Part shown: piece by piece, positions 1 to 5,838 of the stretch | Position numbering within the stretch: the stretch's first letter is position 1 | Layout of the letters: each line of letters starts with the position of its first letter | Origin: JBBRLA01 sp038231615 | GTDB taxonomy: Bacteria; Myxococcota_A; Polyangia; Palsa-1104; JAEUJZ01 | Direction of reading: 5' to 3' | DNA length: 32,759 nucleotides | NCBI GenBank assembly: GCA_038231615.1 | Contig: JBBRLA010000007.1 | Span: 1 to 32,759 of the forward strand | Notes under the pieces: model-generated | Databases searched by the model: none | Told to the model about the DNA's origin: nothing | What the model saw: the letters and a program-made list of their open reading frames with translations, nothing else | Made by a program: the position numbers and the translations under genes

Positions 1-2
1 AG

Positions 3-125
3 GCCATCAATGGCCTGGGGCGCCAGGCCGGGCAGAGCAAGCGCCTCCGGGTGATCACTCCCTTTCGCTTGGTGATGACGATCATCGCGGCCTTGGCCGG
101 TCGGAGAGTCGAATCCTTGGCTGCC
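3..125 (+). pseudogene. IS4-like transposase N-terminal fragment (remnant)
   Basis: The third frame reads through the window edge and contains the segment KRLRVITPFRLVMTIIAALA followed by GRRVESLAAQ. This resembles the N-terminal helical part of IS4-family DDE transposases, where a 'R-V-x-TPF-R-L' stretch precedes a hydrophobic helix and a 'V-x-S/T-I/L-A' motif. Similarity is lost after about position 125. No DDE catalytic region follows, so at most this is a decayed piece, also cut by the window edge. The family call comes from remembered motif shape and is tentative. Confidence 0.35.
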
Positions 126-198
126 CAAGCATTGACCCATTCGGCGTTGCCTCACGCTGCGCCGGCTCCGTCGCAGCGCCGGACTGCTCCAGACCCTC

Positions 199-570
199 GT
201 GCTTTTCGGCAGCATCAACTGGGCACCCAATTACGGCCTTGCCAGCAACAGCAAGGACGACGTCTCCCTGGCGACCGGGCAGGAATTGGACAAAAAGAAG
301 CAGCTGGATGGGATGACCACCCCCGCACGGATCAGCTATGTCAAAGAACTGATTGACGGCTGGGTCGCCTCGGATGAGCAGGATCTCGTGATGCGAATCT
401 TCGAGACGGCAGCCCCGAGCGAGCGACCCGTCATCTACAAAGGCGTCGAGAATCACGATTGGACCGGAGAATTCAAACACGGCGTGTTTACCCGGGACGA
501 CGACCTGTGGGATGCTCTGAACAAGGCGCGACTGAACCGGCTGAAGGATCTTATCAATGCGGGCCGCTAG
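199..570 (+). CDS. hypothetical protein, possibly the C-terminal remnant of a larger protein
   Basis: I do not recognise this gene with certainty. The frame is open from 136. The first plausible start is GTG at 199, with no clear ribosome binding site, giving 123 residues. The C-terminal half looks helical: YVKELIDGW, then a D/E-rich turn, then VMRIFETA, ending in LNRLKDLINAG. That pattern recalls helical repeats at the ends of some large secreted or toxin-like proteins, but this is only a resemblance. Its stop overlaps the start of the next gene by 14 bases, which supports translation. The upstream transposase-like debris suggests the 5' part may have been lost to an insertion. Confidence 0.45.
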   Translation: MLFGSINWAPNYGLASNSKDDVSLATGQELDKKKQLDGMTTPARISYVKELIDGWVASDEQDLVMRIFETAAPSERPVIYKGVENHDWTGEFKHGVFTRDDDLWDALNKARLNRLKDLINAGR

Positions 571-1072
571 CCTGACCTATCTCTTGCTTGTCGCGGGGTG
601 CAGCATGTCGGGACCATCTGGTGCAATTGGACTGAAGTGGGGCGAAAACGTCATACAGGCGGCACCCCGAGCCGGGCTCGTGTGCCAGGACTGGGACCCG
701 TGGCCAGGACTTGAAGGCTTCGAGGTGTGCTACGAACGGGATCATCCGGTTTCCGTGCTCGGCGAAAAGGCAAATGTGGACCTGATTCGTCAGGGTCCAG
801 CCCTTGAAGGTGTTCAGCTCATCTTTAAAGATTGTGCGGAACGATGGGGCAAGGTACACGACGCCGTGATCAGGGAATTCGGCCTGGGAAGTGACGCGAG
901 CGAGACGCCCTATCAGGTCTTTCGCGATGGCTCATTGGTGCGCGTGGAGCGGGACTTGCCCCAGAACCTGTGCCGCGTCATGGCGGCTGGCCCGAGTCTG
1001 GGCAAGGTCTACAAGGGGTATCTGCTCAAGCAAGGCATCCAGGGACTCTCAGGGGCAATGCGCCCCCATTAG
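557..1072 (+). CDS. predicted lipoprotein, unknown function
   Basis: This 171-residue protein starts with a short basic stretch (MRAAS), a hydrophobic core and a lipobox LVAGC with the lipidated Cys at residue 15. It is therefore predicted to be exported and anchored in a membrane. The mature part has Cys pairs around VCQDW, EVCYE, KDCAE and NLCRV, which could form disulfides in the periplasm. Its start lies inside the 3' end of the preceding gene and a small membrane protein follows 21 bp later, so a short operon is likely. I do not recognise a domain beyond the lipoprotein signal. Confidence 0.75.
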   Translation: MRAASLTYLLLVAGCSMSGPSGAIGLKWGENVIQAAPRAGLVCQDWDPWPGLEGFEVCYERDHPVSVLGEKANVDLIRQGPALEGVQLIFKDCAERWGKVHDAVIREFGLGSDASETPYQVFRDGSLVRVERDLPQNLCRVMAAGPSLGKVYKGYLLKQGIQGLSGAMRPH

Positions 1073-1093
1073 ACGTCCACTTGGAGGTCTCGG

Positions 1094-1399
1094 ATGCGAC
1101 TGACCCTGCTGCTTGTCGTGCTGGTCCCCTTCCTTGTCTGGTCGACGGGGATCGCGGTCCATGAGGGCTACTTCGGCTTCATCGGGATGGCGATGCGCGA
1201 ACGTTGGGGCTTGCAGGTGTCGATTGATCTGGCGATCGCCCTGACGCTGTTTGTGGTCTGGATGCTCCCCGATGCGCGCCAGCGCGGGCTGCCCGGGTGG
1301 CTTTACCTGATCCTGACGGTGACGTTGGGATCGATCGGGGCGCTTTCGTACCTGGTCCACCGGGAGATCGCGGCGAAGCGGGCGGTGCAGGCGGGGTGA
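1094..1399 (+). CDS. small integral membrane protein, DUF2834-like
   Basis: This 101-residue protein has a GGAGG ribosome binding site at 1083-1087, six bases before the ATG. It shows three hydrophobic segments: residues 3-24, about 44-57 (SIDLAIALTLFVVWML) and about 68-88 (WLYLILTVTLGSIGALSYLV). A short amphipathic stretch containing GYFGF lies between the first two, and a basic tail ends the protein. The order, size and the 'D..I.L.LF..WM..DAR..G.P.W' pattern match the DUF2834 family of small membrane proteins, whose function is unknown. It follows the lipoprotein by 21 bp and may be co-transcribed with it. Confidence 0.7.
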   Translation: MRLTLLLVVLVPFLVWSTGIAVHEGYFGFIGMAMRERWGLQVSIDLAIALTLFVVWMLPDARQRGLPGWLYLILTVTLGSIGALSYLVHREIAAKRAVQAG

Positions 1400-1488
1400 C
1401 TCGCGGACATATACGCGAGGTAGCCAGCCTGAGATTGGGCTCTCCTCACCACAGGAACGCGCCTACTTCCTTCAGGGAACCCAGGGCA

Positions 1489-1899
1489 GCGGAACTCAAG
1501 TTCCGCACGATTTGCCCCTTTTCGGCAGGAACCAGGTTTCTGCCAGGGCAGCGGAACTCAAGTTCCGCGCGATTTGCCCCTTTTTGCAACCCCATTGCCT
1601 GATAGCGGCGGATCTGCCCGTTTCGATGGGGTTCGCCCCTCGCCTGGGCGCCTCCAGGCGTCCCATGGCCCGCACCCCCATAGAGCGATTTTGAAACGGG
1701 CTCGCCTGCCCCCTCGATGAAAATCGCTCTATGGGGTCGCGACCCTGGGTGCCATGACCGCCGCCAAAGCGAGGGGCAAATCGCCAAAAGCGGCTCGGAA
1801 TACGATTTTCCGTCTTCTCACCCCTGCTCAGAGCCGCAGTTGGCAACTTTTGCTCCGTATGGGCCCTGGCGGAACTCAAGTTCCGCGCGATTTGCCCCT
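1489..1899. repeat. cluster of palindrome-containing intergenic repeats
   Basis: Three copies share the 18-mer gcggaactcaagttccgc (8-bp inverted arms around CA) at 1489-1506, 1551-1568 and 1869-1886. Each is followed by (g/a)cgatttgcccct. The sequence aggggcaaatcgc, the inverse of that tail, lies at 1772-1784. A partial copy (gcggaactgg) is at about 1915. The stretch 1400-1964 carries no credible gene. Open frames there on the minus strand simply translate the repeats. The copies look like members of a dispersed intergenic repeat family. Confidence 0.75.
1676..1736. repeat. perfect 17-bp inverted repeat with 27-nt loop
   Basis: The left arm ccccatagagcgatttt (1676-1692) is the exact reverse complement of aaaatcgctctatgggg (1720-1736). 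The 27 nt between them could form the loop of a strong RNA hairpin. The arms could also be the terminal repeats of a very small mobile element. No T-run follows either arm in the way expected of an intrinsic terminator. Confidence 0.75.
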
Positions 1900-1964
1900 G
1901 TTCGGGCCCGGCCAGCGGAACTGGCCCGCGCGGTCCAGCCGGGGCGACGGCTACACAGGCCGCG

Positions 1965-2744
1965 TCAAGGCTGCCGCAGCATGCGGTCTACCGGCTTGCT
2001 CAGCTGCTTGAAGATGAAGTCCGGTGCGACGCGGTTCATGAACCGAAGCTGGTTGGCCTGACCGGGACGGATCTCCAGGCGGTCGTGCTCGATGCCGCGC
2101 AGCGCCTGTCGCACCAGTTCGTCCACCTTCATGATCGAGACACCCTTCAGGTCCTCGGGTTCCGAGGAACCGGTGAGGAGATCGGTCTGCGTCGCGGGCG
2201 GCGCAACCTCGAACACCTGCACCTTGGTATTCTTCAGCTGCACTCGCAGCGACCGGGTATAGGAGTGCAGACCTGCTTTGGCTGCGCAGTAGATCGGCGA
2301 TGTCGGCAGCGGCACGAACGCCAGCCCCGACGAGACGTTGATGATCGCGGCCTGGGGCCGCTTCTTCAGCCACGGAAGGAACTGCGCCACCATGCGGATG
2401 GGCCCCATCAGGTCGATCTCGACCTCGCTGGTCAAGGTTTCGATAGATTCCTCCTCATTATGCAGATTGATGGCTCGCATCACGCCTGCATTGTTGATGA
2501 TGACGTTCAGGTCGGGGAAATCGCGCGTCACGGTCGCGTGCAGCGACTCGATGTCCTTCACCTGGCTCGCGTCGCTGCGAAAGGTCCTGAGCTCGGGTAG
2601 CGCCTGTCGCGCCTTGGCCAGCTTCGCCTCGTCGCGGCCCGTGATGAGGACGATGTTGCCGAGCTTCAAGAGTTCCTTGGCGAACTCAAAGCCGATACCC
2701 GCGGTACCGCCCGTGATGAGAATGGTGTTGCCCTTGAGGTTCAT
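1965..2744 (-). CDS. SDR family NAD(P)-dependent oxidoreductase (DltE-like)
   Basis: This is a classical short-chain dehydrogenase/reductase of 259 residues, the usual family length. The cofactor motif TGGTAGIG is at residues 11-18 and NNAG at 84-87. The catalytic Ser is at 139 (NVSSG), Tyr at 152 and Lys at 156 (YCAAK). The TGR after beta-strand 2 favours NADP(H). The start is placed at the ATG whose product begins MNLKGNTILITGG, with a GGAG-like site six bases upstream. The frame extends another 47 codons, but that part only translates an intergenic repeat. The DltE-like label rests on overall sequence feel, and the substrate cannot be read from the sequence. It stands alone, flanked on both sides by copies of the palindromic repeat. 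Confidence 0.88.
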   Translation of the reverse strand: MNLKGNTILITGGTAGIGFEFAKELLKLGNIVLITGRDEAKLAKARQALPELRTFRSDASQVKDIESLHATVTRDFPDLNVIINNAGVMRAINLHNEEESIETLTSEVEIDLMGPIRMVAQFLPWLKKRPQAAIINVSSGLAFVPLPTSPIYCAAKAGLHSYTRSLRVQLKNTKVQVFEVAPPATQTDLLTGSSEPEDLKGVSIMKVDELVRQALRGIEHDRLEIRPGQANQLRFMNRVAPDFIFKQLSKPVDRMLRQP

Positions 2745-2831
2745 CTTCGCTCCGTTGGTTGTGACACGCTGAGAATGGCGACCGGCAGAAAGGTCAGTCG
2801 GCCAGAGGGTACCCCATTTCGGGCCCGGCCA

Positions 2832-2849
2832 GCGGAACTCAAGTTCCGC
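2832..2849. repeat. fourth copy of the gcggaactcaagttccgc palindrome
   Basis: This is an exact copy of the 18-mer found at 1489, 1551 and 1869. It is preceded by gggcccggcca, which also precedes the partial copy near 1915. It lies about 90 bp upstream of the SDR start, so the SDR gene is bracketed by the repeat family. Confidence 0.75.
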
Positions 2850-2922
2850 TTCAGGGCGCCACTCATCCACAAGGCGCACGAACAAGTGCGGCAGGAACTC
2901 ATGACCGTCTCCGTCTCCTTCG

Positions 2923-3270
2923 TCATCGCCGGTCTTTTTTGGGCGACAGGCTGGTCAGGAAACCCAGATCCTCGATCCTATTGGGAGGCAAGCGGCCCTT
3001 CAATTTCTCCCGGATGGCCTGCGCCCGCCTGAACAGCGGCCCCGCCTTCCCGGGCTTGCCCCGCTTCTGGTAGACCACCGCCAGGTTTTCGAGGCCAGTG
3101 GCTACATCGGGGTGGTCCGGCCCCAGTACCTTTTCCCAGACGTGCAGCGCGCGCTTGAGCAACGGCTCCGCCTCCCTATATTTGCCGCGCCGGGCGTAAA
3201 GTGTTGCCAGACCGTTGAGGACGGTAGCTACGTGAGGATGGCCGATCTGGAGCAGCCCACTGACGCTGCG
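2923..3270 (-). pseudogene. kinesin-light-chain-type TPR protein, 3' fragment
   Basis: The last ~115 codons of an open frame encode two clear TPR_12-type repeats: HPHVATVLNGLATLYARRGK, then YREAEPLLKRAL, and DHPDVATGLENLAVVYQKRG. A short charged tail follows. Such repeats normally come in longer arrays in proteins of several hundred residues. Upstream of 3270 the same frame turns into Ser/Arg-rich nonsense without a credible start. A different minus-strand frame between about 3290 and 3450 reads protein-like (RPKHLDYSEDVEPAFMLSL), which suggests a frameshift or a fusion of two broken genes. I therefore treat it as a decayed fragment. Confidence 0.6.
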
Positions 3271-3459
3271 CTCGATCGAGGCGCTGCTGACGCACCGGGA
3301 GATCCTGCGGCGGGAAGAAGAGGAGCTTGGGCAGGACAGGAAGGGAGAGCATAAAGGCCGGCTCAACGTCCTCGGAGTAGTCGAGGTGTTTCGGGCGAAG
3401 CGGATATCGAACGGAAAGTTCATGAACGTGGCGCGCGCCCGGCTGAGTGGTGGCGGCGG

Positions 3460-3488
3460 CTGACCTTTTATGCCACCATATCTATAAG
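3460..3488 (+). promoter_or_regulatory. putative sigma-70 promoter for the antitoxin-like gene
   Basis: CTGACC (3460-3465), a 17-bp spacer and TATAAG (3483-3488) match the vegetative -35 and -10 at 4/6 and 5/6 positions. Transcription would begin about six bases before the ATG at 3500, giving a very short leader. Confidence 0.4.
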
Positions 3489-3499
3489 AGCGGGCTACG

Positions 3500-3757
3500 A
3501 TGAAGACAGCAGCGAAACTGAAGCAAGAAATTCTTTCAACTCTCGACGAGTTGCCCCAGGACTCAATGGAGGAGCTGGCCCGATTCATGTCGAGTCTGCG
3601 CTCAAAGTCTCTCGATGAAGGCCCTCGACCCCCCTATGTCCCGGTCGCTCTTGGCGGTCTGGGGCAAGATATCCATATCACAGAGGAAGAGTTCGTCGAA
3701 GTTCGACGCGAGATGTGGGGTGGCCTCGGTCGCGATAAGCAGTCACCACCAGATTAG
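3500..3757 (+). CDS. antitoxin-like protein, probable partner of the PIN protein
   Basis: This 85-residue protein has a helical N-terminal half (AAKLKQEILSTLDELPQDSMEEL), a Pro-rich linker, and a C-terminal motif LGGLGQDIHITEEEFVEVRR followed by EMWG. Small proteins ending in 'LGGLW..I.I.EEDI.E.RREMWG' are commonly found directly upstream of VapC-type PIN genes and are taken to be their antitoxins. Here the PIN gene is next door but on the opposite strand, and the two 3' ends overlap by 15 bp. The pairing is inferred from the motif and the adjacency. A putative promoter lies at 3460-3488. Confidence 0.65.
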   Translation: MKTAAKLKQEILSTLDELPQDSMEELARFMSSLRSKSLDEGPRPPYVPVALGGLGQDIHITEEEFVEVRREMWGGLGRDKQSPPD

Positions 3758-4153
3758 CGGCACGAGCTTGGTCTCGTGAATCTTCGCATCCTTGGTAATC
3801 AGGGGGAGACTTAACTGCACTGCAGTAGCCAGGATCACCCGATCAGGAAGATCGGGGACCGCTTCTCTGGGTACCTGTCCAACTGCCTCATAGGTTCCCA
3901 GATCCAACGGCATCACTTGATAGCTCCCGCCTTGAACCACCAAGAGCGGAATCAGCCCATCCAACAGCGTTTTCGGGATCCGATTCTTCTCTACCAAAAA
4001 GCGCATCTCGACGAGACAAATCGAGGGCACGAGGATGCGACATTCACCGCCGTCAGCCCTCCGAAAGCACTCCGCTGCCACCTTTGAAAGAGCCGAATCC
4101 TTGACAATGTGCCACAGAAGGGCGTGCGTATCGGTAACGTACTGATCGGGCAT
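3743..4153 (-). CDS. PIN-domain protein, VapC-like ribonuclease toxin
   Basis: This 136-residue single PIN domain carries all four acidic residues expected of an active Mg-dependent RNase: Asp8 (VTDTHALLWH), Glu49 (CLVEM), Asp104 (LPDRVILATA) and Asp122 (LITKDAKI). Size and motifs match VapC-type toxins, which cleave tRNA or rRNA and are neutralised by a co-expressed antitoxin. Such pairs are normally co-directional with the antitoxin first. Here the likely antitoxin converges on it from the other strand, overlapping by 15 bp. A 17-bp palindrome sits 17-33 bases upstream of the start and could be an operator. Confidence 0.85.
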   Translation of the reverse strand: MPDQYVTDTHALLWHIVKDSALSKVAAECFRRADGGECRILVPSICLVEMRFLVEKNRIPKTLLDGLIPLLVVQGGSYQVMPLDLGTYEAVGQVPREAVPDLPDRVILATAVQLSLPLITKDAKIHETKLVPLIWW

Positions 4154-4169
4154 CGAGATACCTGAACCT

Positions 4170-4186
4170 GTCGCCAGGCTGGCGAC
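4170..4186. promoter_or_regulatory. 17-bp palindrome upstream of the PIN gene, possible operator
   Basis: gtcgccag-g-ctggcgac is a perfect inverted repeat around one base, lying just upstream of the PIN gene start at 4153. Toxin-antitoxin operons are usually repressed through palindromes in this position, so an operator role is plausible. A hairpin in the 5' leader is the alternative. Confidence 0.35.
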
Positions 4187-4715
4187 TCAAGAGTCTGGGT
4201 AAAGAGGCAAACTTCAAAGAAAGCTCCGAGGAAACGGACGGATTTGTCCGTGTGCTGCTAGGACGTATAGTCCTTCAATGTAGCCTCGGGGCCTTCCTTG
4301 AAGATTGTCTCGAACTCGATCGACAAAGATACGACCCTTGACAAGGGCGTTGCCTCGACTAGATTTGTAGCGATCTCCTCATTGTTTTGCACGAGACACT
4401 TGCGGTCGTCCCTCCCAATCCCTCCTCTGGCAAGGAACTCTGGTCTTGGGAGGGGGCGGATGGGCAGCCGTCGCTCTTGGAGCGAATGAGCTACGATATG
4501 CGACAGCTCCGCATGTGTGGCATGAGTCTATCGCCCGATTCATGAAAGTCAAGAAAGTAAATAGGAAATTTTTCCATAAACCCGTATACTCCTGGTACGG
4601 ATAGTTAACTATCCGTCCTGAGAGAACACGTCAACCCGTCCACGGCTGGACACGGGAGCGCTCGGGTCTCTGGGTGGATTGCGGTCACCCCAGCGAGTTC
4701 CGATGCGCATCCGGC
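4187..4715. other. 529-bp gap with no supported gene
   Basis: This stretch is more AT-rich than its surroundings, especially 4250-4620. It contains small palindromes: cccttgacaaggg at 4335-4347, and aggac-gtata-gtcct near 4259. It also contains the 20-bp palindrome described separately. The only open frames are short, and their composition does not look like protein. It may be decayed foreign DNA. Confidence 0.5.
4597..4616. promoter_or_regulatory. perfect 20-bp palindrome, possible operator
   Basis: acggatagttaactatccgt reads identically on both strands. It lies seven bases after a -10-like TATACT (4585-4590) on the plus strand. This is the position expected of a repressor site covering a transcription start. 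No gene follows on the plus strand, so the target is unclear. The minus-strand Uma2 gene ends 100 bp away. Confidence 0.4.
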
Positions 4716-5609
4716 TCAGGGCCAAGCACGCCGGGACTTCAGCGCCAGACGCAGGGCCTGTAAATCCTCCAGACCCGCCTGGGCCATCTGAACCCGTCGT
4801 TCTTCTGTGATGTCCAGGTTGTACGCCTCTGCCAGATCGAGCACCGCGGTACGCAGTTCCTCTTCTGCTTGCTCTGCTCGCTTCTGGGCCTCCAGTGCCC
4901 GCGATTCGATGCCAACCATCATCTGGGTCACCCGATCGAAGTACTCCTCATAGTTGGCCAACTCCGATATGCCGCTGAAGAGTCGCAAGCGCTGATTGAC
5001 GATGCCGAGGTTTAGCCCCAGCACCTGCGAGGCCAACTGCCCGCCCAGCCGGGCCCCCAATTCCTCATACGACCCGCCCGCCTGGGGAAGCCGGTGGCCA
5101 TGGAGCCGATGGTTCAGCACGTCATAGATGAAGTATTCGCGGACGCCGAACCGTGCGTAGTCCGTGACGTTCTTGACCAGATCCTTGGCGCGGCTGCCCT
5201 TGTGCAGCACTTCCAGGATGAAGTCGGGACCTTTGCCCTCGTCGGCGACTACCCAGGCCATGCGCTGATCTTCGTCGGGGTCGGGCTGGGGGGTATCCAG
5301 CACCGCCATCAGATCCGGCGTGAAGGCACGTTCACCAGGGTACATCACCGGCAGTTCTTCGGCCACGTAGATGTGCCGTCCAGAGGCCTTGAAGTGCAAT
5401 ACCAACGCCTGCAGGGTGGCACTCTTGGCGCGCCTGTGGGGCTGGCCCTCGGCCATTGCTTGCTGCTCGGTGTTGGAGGCGTCGTAGATCCTCTGAAAGA
5501 AGCGCGAGCGCGCCGCCGCCGACATGGCCCTCCAGCGCTCCACGGATGGGGCAATTGGAGCCTCTCCTTCGACGACAGGCGAGACAACCAGAGCCTTCTT
5601 GGCGTTCAT
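4716..5609 (-). CDS. Uma2 family restriction-endonuclease-fold protein
   Basis: This 297-residue protein has the Uma2 (DUF820) core. FTPDLMAVLD is at about 96-105 with Asp99. PDFILEVLHKGS is at 128-139 with Glu133. KDLVKNVTDYARFGVREYFI then leads into YDVLNHRLHG. These fit the PD-(D/E)XK nuclease fold of the family, whose biological role is mostly unknown. A coiled-coil-like C-terminal extension rich in Glu, Ala and Arg (about 240-275) follows. The start is set at the ATG giving MNAKKALVV; the upstream extension of 144 codons translates the antisense of other sequence. The Shine-Dalgarno site is weak. Confidence 0.8.
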   Translation of the reverse strand: MNAKKALVVSPVVEGEAPIAPSVERWRAMSAAARSRFFQRIYDASNTEQQAMAEGQPHRRAKSATLQALVLHFKASGRHIYVAEELPVMYPGERAFTPDLMAVLDTPQPDPDEDQRMAWVVADEGKGPDFILEVLHKGSRAKDLVKNVTDYARFGVREYFIYDVLNHRLHGHRLPQAGGSYEELGARLGGQLASQVLGLNLGIVNQRLRLFSGISELANYEEYFDRVTQMMVGIESRALEAQKRAEQAEEELRTAVLDLAEAYNLDITEERRVQMAQAGLEDLQALRLALKSRRAWP

Positions 5610-5636
5610 GGAAGAAGGGTGGATGGCACCCGTACC

Positions 5637-5807
5637 CGTGTCAAGATCCGCGCCGAGGAGACGCCCGGCAAGGCGCTGGACTCGGCGCTGGCACAGCTTC
5701 TTTGCCGGGACTACGCCGCCAAACTGCGCGCACGCGGGGCCAGCCCCATCCAGCAGCTTGCCATCGTCTTTCAAGGAAAACGGGCCTGGGTCCTGGCGGC
5801 CCCTTGA
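5637..5807 (+). pseudogene. 3' remnant of an AAA-ATPase-like protein with PD-(D/E)XK tail
   Basis: A frame ending at 5807 encodes RVKIRAEETPGKALDSALAQ, then CRDYAAKLRARGASPIQQLA and IVFQGKRAWVLAAP. This matches the end of the large bacterial AAA-ATPase-like/DUF1703 family, where 'AL.QI....Y..KY...G..I..I.V.F....R.V' closes the nuclease-like domain. Nothing upstream in this frame supports the rest of the protein; the Uma2 gene occupies that DNA on the other strand. I read it as the last ~55 codons of a deleted gene. A fragment of the ATPase half of the same type of gene appears at 27890-28057. Confidence 0.45.
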
Positions 5808-5838
5808 TTTCGGGCCGCGGGTGTCTACCTCACCGGGC

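Noticed and set aside
1496..1879. Minus-strand frame with repeated RNLSSA peptides
   Set aside because: It is the translation of the intergenic palindromic repeats, not a gene.
4298..4489. 63-codon plus-strand frame in the 4.2-4.7 kb gap
   Set aside because: There is no ribosome site, the composition is not protein-like and no motif is visible.
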